DNA of 61,758 nt from an uncultured Bacteroidales bacterium (GTDB lineage: Bacteria > Bacteroidota > Bacteroidia > Bacteroidales > UBA932). This document shows, one piece after another, positions 8,649-18,321 of this stretch. Under the pieces are notes generated by a model, which saw only the letters and a list, made by a program, of their open reading frames with translations, had not been told where the DNA came from and ran no database searches. The stretch covers positions 1 to 61,758 of the forward strand of contig CALUSC010000009.1 in the NCBI GenBank assembly GCA_944323345.1, written 5' to 3'. The translations under genes and the position numbers were made by a program. Each line of letters starts with the position of its first letter. Position 1 is the stretch's first letter.

Positions 8649-10097
8649 TCACTGTTCTCCGGCCATCGCGGCTTCCACATCATCCGCTGATATCGGCAGG
8701 CGGTGCGGGCCGAGTCTGCGGCATCCGTCGTCAGTGACAAGAAGGTCGTCTTCGAGCCTGATTCCTCCGAAGTCCAGATATTTTTCCACTGCGGCATAGT
8801 TTACCATTCCCTTGTCCGTGCCTTCGGCTTTCCATTTGCCGATGAGGGCCGGGATGAAATATATTCCCGGTTCGTCGGTGATGACATGTCCCGGTCTGAG
8901 ACGGCGCGCCATTCTCAGCGAGCCGAGGCCGAGCTGCGGCGACCGCGTCTGGTCATCGTCGTATCCTACCAGATTTTCTCCGAGATCCTCCATGTCGTGG
9001 ACATCTATTCCCATGTTGTGTCCCAGTCCATGAGGCATGAAAAGCCCTGCAATGCCTTCCTTTACCATGTCGTCGATGTGGCCGTTCACCAGACCGAGCG
9101 ATTTCAGCCCGTCCAGCATTTTAGCCGCTACGGCCAGATGCACTTCCCTGTAAGGTATGCCCGGAGCTGCCAGCTGGAATGCCAGCTCATTGCAGTCCGC
9201 CACTATATCATAAATATCCCTCTGCTTCGGAGTGAATTTTCCGCTGCACGGAAGCGTTCTCGTAAAGTCGGACGCATAGTGCGTGTTGCTTTCGGCTCCG
9301 GCGTCTATGAGAAGCATCCTTCCCGGAGTTATGATCTGGTGATGAAGATGGTTGTGCAGTGTTTCCCCGTTCTGCGAAAGGATAGTCGTAAATGAGACGC
9401 CCCAGCCTTTGGAGATGGTCACTCCTTCCATCCTGCCTACGATATCCTGCTCTCTTACACCGGGTTTGCATGCCTGTCTGGCAGCAGTGTGCATCAGATA
9501 GCCGATTTCACAGGCTTTGTCGATTTCTTCGATTTCGCACGGCTCCTTGATCAGCCTCAGGGATATTACAGCCCTGGTAAGCTCCAATGAAGCCGCCGTA
9601 CCCGAAGTCCCGTAAACGGAGGCTGTCCTGCCGATGTTTTCAGGCGGGCACTCCATAAGTCCGGACAGCATCATCGTATTGTAATACCTCGATGCAGGAA
9701 GGAAATGCACCGGCCTGCCTTTGCTTCTGGCCTGTCTTACTGCATCATGGAATGCCGTATAGGGGGCAGTCCTGTCTACACCGGCGAGCGCGCCTTTCGA
9801 CGCTACGGAAGGCTGCGGGCCCATCCAGATGATGTCATCGATATCCACATCGTTTCCGTAGACGGTTTCTTCCCCGCTGTCGAGGTCCAGAATGGCTGCG
9901 AATCCGGGCTCGTCTATTCCCCAGAAATAAAGGAATGAACTTTCCTGCCTGAATTTATAGTCGTTGCCCCTGTAATTCTGAGGAGCTTCGGCATTTCCCG
10001 GAAAGACTGCGATACCGCGTTCTCCGTCTCTCCCCGTTGCTCTCATGGCTTCGAGCAATCTTGCCCTCCTGCCGGTGTATGTTTCCTTGCTGAACAT
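8649..10097 (-). CDS. pepP: Xaa-Pro aminopeptidase P
   Basis: A 482-residue M24B metallopeptidase removing the N-terminal residue ahead of proline. All five metal ligands are visible in order: LLIDAGAES and ASDFTRTLP (two Asp), HGLGHNMGIDVHD (His), DEPGIYF (Glu) and RLEDDLLVTDDG (Glu). The N-terminal aminopeptidase-P domain covers about residues 1-180. Start chosen at 10097 (MFSKETYTGRR), which matches the family N-terminus; an in-frame start at 10130 adds 11 non-conserved residues. Cytosolic. This intact enzyme contrasts with the degenerate M24 protein at 48037. Confidence 0.93.
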   Translation of the reverse strand: MFSKETYTGRRARLLEAMRATGRDGERGIAVFPGNAEAPQNYRGNDYKFRQESSFLYFWGIDEPGFAAILDLDSGEETVYGNDVDIDDIIWMGPQPSVASKGALAGVDRTAPYTAFHDAVRQARSKGRPVHFLPASRYYNTMMLSGLMECPPENIGRTASVYGTSGTAASLELTRAVISLRLIKEPCEIEEIDKACEIGYLMHTAARQACKPGVREQDIVGRMEGVTISKGWGVSFTTILSQNGETLHNHLHHQIITPGRMLLIDAGAESNTHYASDFTRTLPCSGKFTPKQRDIYDIVADCNELAFQLAAPGIPYREVHLAVAAKMLDGLKSLGLVNGHIDDMVKEGIAGLFMPHGLGHNMGIDVHDMEDLGENLVGYDDDQTRSPQLGLGSLRMARRLRPGHVITDEPGIYFIPALIGKWKAEGTDKGMVNYAAVEKYLDFGGIRLEDDLLVTDDGCRRLGPHRLPISADDVEAAMAGEQ

Positions 10098-10149
10098 TGC
10101 AATAAAATTAAAATCTGTTAAAGATAACAAATTTTTTCCATTGTCATGT

Positions 10150-12384
10150 TCAGGCCAGTTTCCGTGATGCCCTTGCGTAGTGTTTCAGAGAAATACAGAG
10201 CTGTTCGGATTCCTGCACGAGGTTCAGGTACATGTAGGCCATCGTCAGGTTCAGGTTCTTTTCCTGGATATCCTTCATCAGGGCCTTTCTCAGGTCTGAG
10301 AATTTTATCTGCAGCTTGCTGAGAGCCTCCTCCTGGCTTCTCATCTCTTCATAGTTCCTGTCCATGAAATGGTTCGCGAGATTCTGCACTGTGGCTACCA
10401 GCTCATTGCGCACTGCGCTGAACGCTGCGCAATATTCTTCCGGTATAGGTGTGAAGTTGTTGTCCACATGCTCGTATGCAGGTTCGCAGATACGGCGGAG
10501 AGAGTAGTAGACCTGTTCCATATAGTTGAATGCAGTATGGAACCATGCGCTTTTCTCCAGTCCGGTCTCAGGATCCACCATCCTGAGGCAGACAGTCTCT
10601 TTCTTTCTGAGGCTCTTGAGTCTGGACTTGTAGTTTTTCAGATCGCCCATGGCGTGCTTCAGGGTCTTGACATTTTCCTGCATCAGTCCGTCGGTGACTG
10701 CCGTGTACTGCGATGCCATCTCGTCGAGGAATGCCTTGTCGTTTTCTGCCACGTATTTCAGGAACGGAACCCATACCTGCTTCCTGTCAGTCATTTTCAG
10801 GATATCGTAGTAGGCTTTGTCTCCCTTTGCAGTTTCTGCTTTTTCCTTGTATTTCACATTGCTGTGTATCATCACGGCCAGGCCGGTTATGACGATGATC
10901 ACAGTCAATACCGTTCCTCCGAAATACATCACAAGAGCCAGTACGAACGCACTTATGAATGCGATGGCCGCTGTCATGAACCATCCTCCGATGACGGAGA
11001 GTACGCCTGTGATTCTGAATACTGCGCTTTCCCTGCTCCATGCGCGGTCGGCGAGTGATGTACCCATCGCTACCATGAATGTCACGTATGTAGTGGAAAG
11101 AGGAAGTTTCAGCGACGTTCCCAGTGCTATGAGAAGAGAAGCTATCACGAGGTTGACAGATGCCCTGACCACATCGTAGGCCGCGTCGTCAGCTATGTCG
11201 ATATTCGTCTTGTCGAATCTTTTGTCGATCCATTTCTTGACCTTGTCAGGCGTGGCGGAGACTATGAAATTGGCAGTGGAACTGCTCCATCTTACGATGC
11301 TTCTGGCAGCTTTGGAAGAGCCGAACATTTCGTCCCCTTCGTCCTGGCGAGCCAGGTTTATTTCAGTCTTGGTGACATTGTGCGCCTTTTTGGATGTCGC
11401 CAGGGCGATGACCATTACCACTCCTGCCGCTATGAGGAATACGAGCGGGGTAGAAGCGGATTCGTTCAGGACTCCCATCATGTGGGATGACGGGTCTCCG
11501 CCTCCTGCGGCCATGTAATCCTGGTAAGAGGCGAAACCTGCGAGAGGCACACCGATGAAGTTTACCAGGTCATTGCCCGCGAAAGCCATCGCGAGGGCAA
11601 AGGTTCCGATAAGGACGATTACCTTGAATACGTTGACTTTCAGGAAATGCAGTATCTGCATCAGTATGGTGAAGAAAACCAGGCAGCCGCCCAGCAGCAT
11701 CAGTGAATGCGCTTCTATCCAGTGTTTTACGTCATCTGTCATGAATGCCAGGTCTTTAGTTCCCTTGAAGAGCATGAAGTAGACGATGGCCGTGACTGCA
11801 ATGCCGCCGTAAATGCCTATTTTCCATTTCAGGCCTTTGTTGAAATCGAATGTGAAAATGATTCGGGCTATATATTGTATCAAAATACCGCAGACAAAGG
11901 CTATCGCCACGGAAACGAATATGGCCATGATTACGGACAATGCTTTCTCCGTGTTCATGTAGTCGGCGAATCCGAGTCCCGTGTCGTCTCCTGCCATCTT
12001 GATCATGGACAGGGCGAATGTGGCTCCGAGGAGTTCGAATACCATGGATACCGTAGTCGAAGTCGGCATTCCAAGAGAGTTGAAAACGTCCAGAAGTATG
12101 ATATCCGTGACCATAACGGCCAGGAAAATATACATGAGTTCCTTGAATGCGAACTGTTCCGGCCTGAAGATTCCGTGCCGTGCGATGTCCATCATGCCGT
12201 TGCTCATGATGGCTCCCAGAAATACGCCGGTAGCGGCCACGAAGATGATGGTTCTGAATCTGGCTACCCTGGCGCCGATTGCTGAATTGAGGAAGTTGAC
12301 TGCATCATTGCTGACGCCGACCCAGAGGTCGGAGATGGCAAGGATGAAAAGGAATATTACAAATCCCAGATAAATCCATTCCAT
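10150..12384 (-). CDS. Pit-family inorganic phosphate transporter with PhoU-like C-terminus
   Basis: A 744-residue inner-membrane phosphate permease. Two Pit repeats are visible: NDAVNFLNSAIG near residue 27 and GNDLVNFIGVPLAG near 270, with PLSTTYVTFMVAMGTS later. After the last span (about residue 510) comes a soluble helical region of about 230 residues resembling PhoU (MEQVYYSLRRICEPAYEHV), a layout common in Bacteroidetes. It is divergent from a PhoB/PhoR-like system, and its upstream region carries an array of 11-base half-sites that replaces the -33 box, so phosphate-starvation control is likely. Confidence 0.92.
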   Translation of the reverse strand: MEWIYLGFVIFLFILAISDLWVGVSNDAVNFLNSAIGARVARFRTIIFVAATGVFLGAIMSNGMMDIARHGIFRPEQFAFKELMYIFLAVMVTDIILLDVFNSLGMPTSTTVSMVFELLGATFALSMIKMAGDDTGLGFADYMNTEKALSVIMAIFVSVAIAFVCGILIQYIARIIFTFDFNKGLKWKIGIYGGIAVTAIVYFMLFKGTKDLAFMTDDVKHWIEAHSLMLLGGCLVFFTILMQILHFLKVNVFKVIVLIGTFALAMAFAGNDLVNFIGVPLAGFASYQDYMAAGGGDPSSHMMGVLNESASTPLVFLIAAGVVMVIALATSKKAHNVTKTEINLARQDEGDEMFGSSKAARSIVRWSSSTANFIVSATPDKVKKWIDKRFDKTNIDIADDAAYDVVRASVNLVIASLLIALGTSLKLPLSTTYVTFMVAMGTSLADRAWSRESAVFRITGVLSVIGGWFMTAAIAFISAFVLALVMYFGGTVLTVIIVITGLAVMIHSNVKYKEKAETAKGDKAYYDILKMTDRKQVWVPFLKYVAENDKAFLDEMASQYTAVTDGLMQENVKTLKHAMGDLKNYKSRLKSLRKKETVCLRMVDPETGLEKSAWFHTAFNYMEQVYYSLRRICEPAYEHVDNNFTPIPEEYCAAFSAVRNELVATVQNLANHFMDRNYEEMRSQEEALSKLQIKFSDLRKALMKDIQEKNLNLTMAYMYLNLVQESEQLCISLKHYARASRKLA

Positions 12385-12412
12385 GATATATGGGGTTACA
12401 GTTAATCTGGCG

Positions 12413-12420
12413 CAAAAATA
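12413..12420 (-). promoter_or_regulatory. -7 promoter element for the Pit transporter
   Basis: Minus strand reads TATTTTTG, a match to TAnnTTTG. No TTTG is present 19 bases upstream; that position lies inside the Pho-box-like array, as expected of an activator-dependent promoter. Confidence 0.55.
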
Positions 12421-12429
12421 AACCCGTAT

Positions 12430-12473
12430 TGTTGGTATTCTGTTGCAGAAATGTTAAAATATTGTTACGTAAT
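12430..12473 (-). promoter_or_regulatory. Pho-box-like array of four half-sites facing the Pit gene
   Basis: TGTT begins at 12430, 12441, 12452 and 12463, an exact 11-base period (TGTTGGTATTC, TGTTGCAGAAA, TGTTAAAATAT, TGTTACGTAAT). Read on the Pit coding strand these are AACA-type sites, including a TTAACA, like the TTAACA-N5 repeats bound by PhoP in Bacillus. The array ends 9 bases upstream of the Pit -7 element, the usual place for a PhoB-family activator. Binding is inferred. Confidence 0.6.
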
Positions 12474-12476
12474 TTC

Positions 12477-12510
12477 GTAACAAATAATTTACAGCCAGGT
12501 TAATGTCCCG
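12477..12510 (+). promoter_or_regulatory. Pho-box-like half-sites facing the response regulator gene
   Basis: TAACA at 12478, TTACA at 12489 and a weak TTAAT at 12500 repeat every 11 bases on the plus strand, upstream of the regulator's -7 box. The first unit is the inverted mate of the neighbouring minus-strand array; together they form the palindrome TTGTTACG-N6-CGTAACAA at 12462-12483. This suggests autoregulation. Confidence 0.45.
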
Positions 12511-12525
12511 AACGGATAAAAAGCA

Positions 12526-12533
12526 TACCTTTG
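12526..12533 (+). promoter_or_regulatory. -7 promoter element for the two-component system
   Basis: TACCTTTG matches TAnnTTTG exactly. No -33 TTTG is seen, consistent with dependence on an activator. Predicted start site about 12537, leaving a leader of about 50 bases. Confidence 0.55.
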
Positions 12534-12587
12534 TCCCGATTGCCTGGCATGACAGGCACCCACGAACAGGGGACACTATAATATTAT

Positions 12588-13277
12588 ATGGAAAAGAAGA
12601 AAATAATGGTCGTTGATGACGAACCGGACATAAGGGAAATCCTGGAGTTCAATCTGGAGAATGCCGGATACGAGGTGGTGTCGGCGGCGTCTGCCGAGTC
12701 CGCCCTCGAACTTTGCGACCAGGGTGTGGATCTCATTCTTCTGGATGTGATGATGGAAGGAATGTCGGGGTTCAAGATGGCGGAGATTCTCAGGAAAGAG
12801 AGGCACAGTCAGGTCCCTGTCATATTCCTTACGGCCAGAAGTGCCGAGAATGATTTGCTTACAGGGTTCTCGGCCGGAGGGGACGACTATATAGCCAAGC
12901 CGTTTTCCATAAACGAGGTCCTGGCCAGGATAAGGGCCGTGCTGAAGAGAAGCAATGCCCCGAAGCAGGAAAAACTCCCTGAGCAGATAGTGTTGGGAAA
13001 ACTGCGGATAGACGTCACGAGGAAAATGGTGTACGTGGATGATGTCGCCGTCGTGCTGCCTAAAAAGGAGCTGGAAATACTCACGCTTCTGGCTTCCCAT
13101 CCGGGCAGGATTTATTCGAGGGAGGAAATGATAAACGAATTGTGGGAAGATGCCCCGTACGTGCTCGACAGGACTGTGGATGTCCATATCGCCCGTATCA
13201 GGAGCAAGCTCGGAATATGCAAGGGCTATCTTACGAACAGATCGGGATACGGTTATTCCATGAATGCTGAAGAATGA
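12588..13277 (+). CDS. PhoB/OmpR-family response regulator
   Basis: A 229-residue cytosolic transcription factor. The receiver domain (residues 1-120) has the acidic pair DDE at 10-12, phospho-acceptor Asp53 (LLDVMMEG), Thr in FLTAR and Lys in AKPF. The C-terminal winged helix (about 130-229) ends with the family pattern VDVHIARIRSKLG and RSGYGYS. The downstream kinase overlaps it by four bases (ATGA), so the two are translationally coupled. The divergent Pit transporter and the Pho-like half-sites suggest that its signal is phosphate limitation. Confidence 0.92.
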   Translation: MEKKKIMVVDDEPDIREILEFNLENAGYEVVSAASAESALELCDQGVDLILLDVMMEGMSGFKMAEILRKERHSQVPVIFLTARSAENDLLTGFSAGGDDYIAKPFSINEVLARIRAVLKRSNAPKQEKLPEQIVLGKLRIDVTRKMVYVDDVAVVLPKKELEILTLLASHPGRIYSREEMINELWEDAPYVLDRTVDVHIARIRSKLGICKGYLTNRSGYGYSMNAEE

Positions 13278-14998
13278 ACAGAAAAGTAAGAAGAAGATCC
13301 TATAAGAGGCAGCTGCTGGCATATTTTGCGGCAGTATTCGCCCTGTTTGCAGTCCTGCTGATCCTTTTCCAGTTCAGAAGTGACAGGAATAACAGGAAAA
13401 TGATGCTGCAGGACAGGCTTTCGTGCTATGCGGATATCATCGCACAGTCGGATGACTATGCCTCTACCATGGCGTTGTTCCCTCCTGAACTGAGGGTGAC
13501 TGTTATCGACAAGAACGGCAACGTCGTCTTCGATTCGGTGGAGGAAGAGAACGTGATGGATAACCACAGTGCGCGTCCGGAGGTGAAGGAAGCGCTCAAG
13601 GCGAAGTCCGGCAATTCCATAAGGAAGTCCGACACGGTGGGTATAAACTATTTCTATTATGCCAAATCCTATGGCGGATACATCGTCCGCATGGCCCTGC
13701 CTTTCGAATATGACGTGAAAAAGGCCCTGCGCCCGGACTCTTTCTTCATCCTGATTGTAGTCCTGGTCTTTCTCGTGGCGCTTTTCTTCATCATTTTCCT
13801 TTCGGACAAATTCGGCGAGGGGGTTTCCAGGCTGCACCGTTTCGCTGAAGCCGCCGAAAACGGGAAGGTGGACTACGAAAACATGTCGTTCCCCGACTCG
13901 GAACTCGGAGACATAGGAAAACAGATGCTGGAGAGCTATCACAGGCTCGAAAAAAGCAACAGGATAATAGCCCTGGAAAAAGAAAGGCTTCTTCTTCATC
14001 TGCATTATTACGAAGGCGGTATCGCCATTTTTTCACAGGAGCGCAGGAAAGTATATGCGAACCCCAAGTTCGTCCAGTTCGTGAACCTCATGCTGGACAG
14101 GCCTACGCCGGATCTCGATTCCCTGTGGGACAATGAGATATTCAGGCCCATTGCGGAGTTCGTCTCGCGCAATACCGATTCCAGGATAGACAATGTGCCT
14201 GTCTTCCAGTACAATGTAAGCAAGGGCGGACGTGTCTATACCCTTCAGGTGCTCGTATATCCGGACAACGGATGCGAGGTGTCTGTAAATGACGTCACCA
14301 ATGTAGAGAAAAACAAGGTGATGAAGCAGCAGATGACGAACAATATCGCCCATGAGCTCAGGACTCCTGTCAGCAGCATCAGGGGGTATCTGGAAACGCT
14401 TACCGTCTGCAAGGATATTTCAGCGGAGAAACGTAACATGTTTCTGGACAGGGCGTATGTCCAGGCCATGAGGCTGTCGGACCTGATCAGGGATATCGGC
14501 CTCATCACCAAGATAGAGGAAGCACCGGAGCAGCTCCATAAAGAGAAAGTGTGTCTCAGGAATGTGGTCGACGAAGTTTCCGACGAGCTGCGGACCAGGC
14601 TGGATGAAATGGGAATTCTGGTAGAGAATGCCCTGGAGCCCGACCTGTGTGTCAGCGGGAATCCGAGCCTTCTTTATGCGGTTTTCCGCAATCTTATGGA
14701 AAACAGCCTTAAATACGGAGGCAGGGAGATAAAGATTCACGTGGAGTGTTACGCCAAGGGTGACGGCTACTGTCATTTTTCTTATTATGATACGGGAAAA
14801 GGCGTCCCCGACGAGCATCTTCCGAAGATTTTCGAGCGTTTCTACAGGGTTTCCGAAGGCCGTACCCGTGATGACGGCGGCTCTGGTCTCGGACTGTCCA
14901 TCGTCCGCAATGCCATAGCGTTCCACAAGGGGGACATACGTGCGCTCAACCGCAAGGAAGGAGGCCTGGAGTTCATCTTTTCGCTCAGTGAGAAATAA
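13274..14998 (+). CDS. PhoR-like sensor histidine kinase
   Basis: A 574-residue inner-membrane kinase, partner of the preceding regulator. Two spans (about 14-34 and 156-176) flank a periplasmic sensor of about 120 residues; a HAMP-like linker and a PAS-like region (about 240-340) follow. The phospho-acceptor is His360 in NNIAHELRTPVSS, and the ATPase domain shows the N box (FRNLMENSLKYG), DTGKGVP and GGSGLGLSIV. The architecture fits PhoR-type kinases. The ligand is not readable from the sequence; phosphate is inferred from the neighbouring Pit gene. Confidence 0.9.
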   Translation: MNRKVRRRSYKRQLLAYFAAVFALFAVLLILFQFRSDRNNRKMMLQDRLSCYADIIAQSDDYASTMALFPPELRVTVIDKNGNVVFDSVEEENVMDNHSARPEVKEALKAKSGNSIRKSDTVGINYFYYAKSYGGYIVRMALPFEYDVKKALRPDSFFILIVVLVFLVALFFIIFLSDKFGEGVSRLHRFAEAAENGKVDYENMSFPDSELGDIGKQMLESYHRLEKSNRIIALEKERLLLHLHYYEGGIAIFSQERRKVYANPKFVQFVNLMLDRPTPDLDSLWDNEIFRPIAEFVSRNTDSRIDNVPVFQYNVSKGGRVYTLQVLVYPDNGCEVSVNDVTNVEKNKVMKQQMTNNIAHELRTPVSSIRGYLETLTVCKDISAEKRNMFLDRAYVQAMRLSDLIRDIGLITKIEEAPEQLHKEKVCLRNVVDEVSDELRTRLDEMGILVENALEPDLCVSGNPSLLYAVFRNLMENSLKYGGREIKIHVECYAKGDGYCHFSYYDTGKGVPDEHLPKIFERFYRVSEGRTRDDGGSGLGLSIVRNAIAFHKGDIRALNRKEGGLEFIFSLSEK

Positions 14999-15012
14999 TT
15001 CCGGATTTTTTG

Positions 15013-15020
15013 TACTTTTG
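15013..15020 (+). promoter_or_regulatory. -7 promoter element for lolD
   Basis: TACTTTTG matches TAnnTTTG and is followed by C. It lies 19 bases ahead of the lolD ATG, predicting a leader of about 15 bases. No -33 TTTG is visible. Confidence 0.5.
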
Positions 15021-15038
15021 CCAAAATCCTGAATTCAG

Positions 15039-15704
15039 ATGGAACCGATAATTGAAGCAAAAGGCATAGAAAAATCGTTCGGAAACCTGAAAGTCCTCAA
15101 AGGAGTGGGACTGACAGTGGCGAAGTCGGAAGTCCTGTCCATCATGGGCGCTTCGGGGGCCGGCAAGACCACTCTTCTGCAGATTCTGGGAACCCTGTCC
15201 ACTCCGGATGCGGGGTCTTTGGTCATAGACGGTATAGATGTCCTCAGGCTGAACGGCAGGCTGCTCGCCATATTCCGCAATACGAAAATCGGTTTCGTCT
15301 TCCAGTTCCATCATCTTCTTCCGGAGTTTACCGCACTGGAGAACGTCATGATTCCGGCTCTCATAGCCGGCAAGTCCGCGAAGGAAGCACGCCGGCAGGC
15401 TGAATCCCTGCTGGACGAACTTTCTCTGTCCGGACGTGCCGAACACAAGCCTTCCGAACTGTCCGGAGGAGAACAGCAGCGTGTGGCCATTGCCCGTGCT
15501 TTGGTGAATAACCCGGCCGTCATATTCGCCGACGAGCCGTCAGGAAATCTGGACAGTGTCACCAAACAGGAGCTCCACAGCCTTTTTTTCAAGCTGCGCG
15601 ACACTCACGGCCAGACATTCGTTATTGTCACGCATGACCCTGGACTCGCCGAGCAGTGCGACAGGAGCCTGTTCATGCGTGACGGACGTTTCCCGGAAGA
15701 GTGA
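15039..15704 (+). CDS. lolD: LolD-type ABC transporter ATPase
   Basis: A 221-residue ATPase with Walker [10 protein letters not shown] (37-45), Q-loop [16 protein letters not shown], signature [15 protein letters not shown], Walker [13 protein letters not shown] and switch His in VTHD. The [14 protein letters not shown] segment is characteristic of LolD, which powers release of outer-membrane lipoproteins from the inner membrane. No lolC/lolE permease is adjacent, as is common in Bacteroidetes. MacB/FtsE-type ATPases are the alternative. The following gene begins at or near its stop codon. Confidence 0.85.
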   Translation: MEPIIEAKGIEKSFGNLKVLKGVGLTVAKSEVLSIMGASGAGKTTLLQILGTLSTPDAGSLVIDGIDVLRLNGRLLAIFRNTKIGFVFQFHHLLPEFTALENVMIPALIAGKSAKEARRQAESLLDELSLSGRAEHKPSELSGGEQQRVAIARALVNNPAVIFADEPSGNLDSVTKQELHSLFFKLRDTHGQTFVIVTHDPGLAEQCDRSLFMRDGRFPEE

Positions 15705-15715
15705 AAACCTTGTCT

Positions 15716-16450
15716 ATGAGTATTTTCCGATTCAAGTATTTCTCGGTGGAGAATACCGAGTCCGCCATGAAAGTGAATACAGACGGCGTCCTTCTCGGAG
15801 CCCTGATGACTGTCAGGCCGGAGGACCGAAATTGCCTGGACGTAGGGACAGGCACGGGAACAGTGGCGCTTATGGCTGCGCAGCGGATGTCTTTTATCGG
15901 TGCCGGTTCGGACGGGGCATGTTCGATAACGGGAATAGACATAGACGGGGCGTCCGCACATGAGGCAGGCCTGAATTTCGCTGCATCGCCGTGGCCCGGC
16001 ATGCTCCGCTCCCTGCATCTGTCGTTGTCGGATTTTGCCGTTTCTGCGGAGCCGCACGGGTTCGACCATATTTTTTCCAATCCTCCGTACTATGACCTTT
16101 CTTTAAGTGCGCCGGATGCCCGCCGCAATGCTGCCAGACATACGGATTCTCTCTCATACAGGGAAATAACGGCCTTTGCCGCCGAGTCTCTCGCGCCTGA
16201 CGGGCTGCTTTCGCTGATTCTGCCTGCAGACAGCGGTACATGGCTTCTGCGTCATGCTGCCATGAACGGACTGCATCTGTTCCGAATGGTGAGGATAAGG
16301 ACTTCTGTAAGGAAGAAACCTTCGCGTATAGTCGCGGAGTTTTCCAGAAGAAGGCAGGCGAAACCGGTGCAGGAGGAACTGGCCATACAGGACGGCCCGG
16401 ACTATACCCCGGAATACCTTGCCCTCACTTCCGATTTCTATATCAGATGA
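15716..16450 (+). CDS. trmN6: tRNA1(Val) A37 N6-methyltransferase-like protein
   Basis: A SAM-dependent methyltransferase of the TrmN6/YfiC group, 244 residues from the ATG at 15716. It has motif I DVGTGTGTVALM and the N6-adenine catalytic motif NPPYYD. The N-terminal FRFKYFSVENTESAMKVNTDGVLLG is the usual YfiC opening. An in-frame GTG at 15701 would overlap the lolD stop and add five residues. The likely target is A37 of tRNA-Val, but related small methylases modify other RNAs. Confidence 0.83.
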   Translation: MSIFRFKYFSVENTESAMKVNTDGVLLGALMTVRPEDRNCLDVGTGTGTVALMAAQRMSFIGAGSDGACSITGIDIDGASAHEAGLNFAASPWPGMLRSLHLSLSDFAVSAEPHGFDHIFSNPPYYDLSLSAPDARRNAARHTDSLSYREITAFAAESLAPDGLLSLILPADSGTWLLRHAAMNGLHLFRMVRIRTSVRKKPSRIVAEFSRRRQAKPVQEELAIQDGPDYTPEYLALTSDFYIR

Positions 16451-16458
16451 TTCGGCGG

Positions 16459-16489
16459 TTTGCAGTCAAATGAAAACTTGTTATCTTTG
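16459..16489 (+). promoter_or_regulatory. Promoter of lepA
   Basis: TTTG at 16459-16462, exactly 19 bases, then TATCTTTG at 16482-16489: a full match to the Bacteroidetes promoter. The predicted start site (about 16493) lies two bases before the lepA ATG at 16495, so the mRNA would be essentially leaderless. Confidence 0.7.
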
Positions 16490-16494
16490 CGGAC

Positions 16495-18282
16495 ATGAAA
16501 AATATCAGGAATTTCTGCATAATTGCACATATAGATCACGGTAAAAGTACCCTTGCCGACAGGATGATCGAGATTACCAAGACTCTGGCCGAGAGGGATA
16601 TGGAGGCGCAGGTCCTGGATTCCATGGATCTTGAGAAAGAGAAGGGGATCACTATTAAGAGCCATGCCATCCAGATGGACTATGTCCATAACGGGGAAAG
16701 CTATGTACTCAATCTTATCGATACTCCCGGGCATGTGGATTTTTCATACGAAGTTTCAAGGGCCATAGCTTCCTGCGAAGGCGCCCTGCTCGTCGTGGAT
16801 GCCACACAGGGTATCCAGGCCCAGACTATCTCGAATCTTTATCTGGCCATAGAGCATGATCTGGAGATTATCCCCGTATTGAACAAGATAGATGTCGATT
16901 CAGCCATGGTTGATGTTGTGACTGACCAGGTGGTGGACCTTCTGGGATGCAAGCCTGAAGATGTGCTGTGCGCTTCCGGAAAGACAGGCCAGGGCGTCCA
17001 TGAGATTCTCGATGCCATCGTCGAGCGCATACCCGCTCCTGAAGGAGACCCGGAGGCTCCGCTGCAGGCCTTGATTTTCGATTCCGTATTCAATTCATTC
17101 AGAGGAATCATCGCGTATTTCAAGGTGGTGAACGGGTCCATAAAGTCCGGAGACAAGGTCAAGTTCTTCAATACAGGCAAGATTTACGATGCTGACGAGG
17201 TCGGCGTATTGAAAATGAAGCTCGATCCGCGGAAAGAGATTCCGTGCGGCAGTGTGGGATACATAATTTCAGGCATCAAGACTGCTTCCGAAGTGAAGGT
17301 CGGAGATACTATTACCCATGTGGAAAACCCTTGCAGGGAAGCCATTGCGGGATTCGAAGAGGTGAAGCCCATGCTTTTTGCCGGCGTTTATCCGGTCGAG
17401 ACGGACCAGTACGAGGAGTTGAGGTCTTCTCTCGAAAAACTTCAGCTCAACGATGCTTCCCTGGTGTTCGAACCGGAGTCGTCCCTGGCTCTCGGTTTCG
17501 GCTTCCGCTGCGGTTTCCTCGGTCTTCTTCATCTGGAAATAATACAGGAGAGACTTTTCCGCGAGTTCAACATGGATGTTGTCACGACTGTCCCTAACGT
17601 TTCGTATAAAGTATATACCACGCAGGGTGAGGTCATCGATGTGCATAACCCGTCGGGTCTGCCTGCGCCGACTCTCATTTCCAAGATAGAAGAGCCTTAT
17701 ATAAGGGCCCAGGTGATTTCCAAGTCGGAATTCTACGGCCCTATCATGAAACTCTGTCTCGACAAGAGGGGGACACTCGTAAACCAGCATTATATCACAT
17801 CCGACAGGCTGGAGCTCACGTATGAGATGCCGCTGTCGGAGATAGTATTTGACTTTTACGACAAATTGAAGTCCATATCGAAGGGCTATGCTTCTTTCGA
17901 CTACCATCTCATCGGTTTCAAGGAAGCGCGCCTCGTCAAGCTCGATATCCTTCTTAACGGAGATCCGGCTGATGCCCTCTCCAGTCTTATACATGCGGAC
18001 CATGCGTATGACTTCGGAAGGAAAATATGCGAAAAGCTGAAGGAACTGATCCCGCGACAGCAGTTCGATGTGGCTATCCAGGCTGCTATCGGTGCCAAGA
18101 TTATCGCGAGGGAGACTGTCAAGGCAGTGAGGAAGGATGTGACTGCGAAATGCTACGGAGGCGATATTACCAGAAAACGCAAGCTGTTGGAAAAGCAGAA
18201 GCAGGGTAAGCGCAGGATGCGTCAGATAGGAACCGTGGAAGTTCCGCAGAGCGCATTCATGGCAGTCCTCAAGTTGGACTAG
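16495..18282 (+). CDS. lepA: Elongation factor 4 (LepA)
   Basis: A 595-residue translational GTPase that acts on stalled or mistranslocated ribosomes. G1 is [10 protein letters not shown] (10-19), G3 DTPGHVDF, and G4 NKID. The LepA-specific C-terminal domain is present ([20 protein letters not shown]). Length is standard. It carries its own promoter directly at the start codon and a strong hairpin terminator straight after the stop, so it is a single-gene unit. Confidence 0.97.
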   Translation: MKNIRNFCIIAHIDHGKSTLADRMIEITKTLAERDMEAQVLDSMDLEKEKGITIKSHAIQMDYVHNGESYVLNLIDTPGHVDFSYEVSRAIASCEGALLVVDATQGIQAQTISNLYLAIEHDLEIIPVLNKIDVDSAMVDVVTDQVVDLLGCKPEDVLCASGKTGQGVHEILDAIVERIPAPEGDPEAPLQALIFDSVFNSFRGIIAYFKVVNGSIKSGDKVKFFNTGKIYDADEVGVLKMKLDPRKEIPCGSVGYIISGIKTASEVKVGDTITHVENPCREAIAGFEEVKPMLFAGVYPVETDQYEELRSSLEKLQLNDASLVFEPESSLALGFGFRCGFLGLLHLEIIQERLFREFNMDVVTTVPNVSYKVYTTQGEVIDVHNPSGLPAPTLISKIEEPYIRAQVISKSEFYGPIMKLCLDKRGTLVNQHYITSDRLELTYEMPLSEIVFDFYDKLKSISKGYASFDYHLIGFKEARLVKLDILLNGDPADALSSLIHADHAYDFGRKICEKLKELIPRQQFDVAIQAAIGAKIIARETVKAVRKDVTAKCYGGDITRKRKLLEKQKQGKRRMRQIGTVEVPQSAFMAVLKLD

Positions 18283-18290
18283 ATAATAAC

Positions 18291-18321
18291 AAAACGGGTT
18301 GTCATCACGACAACCCGTTTT
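18291..18321 (+). terminator. Hairpin terminator after lepA
   Basis: Perfect 13-base stem AAAACGGGTTGTC / GACAACCCGTTTT with a five-base loop, beginning 8 bases after the stop codon. The A and T ends make it usable in both directions. Confidence 0.85.

Noticed and set aside
13253-14005. A 250-codon open frame antisense to the sensor kinase
   Set aside because: Charged, repeat-like product with no domain, opposite a clear histidine kinase.
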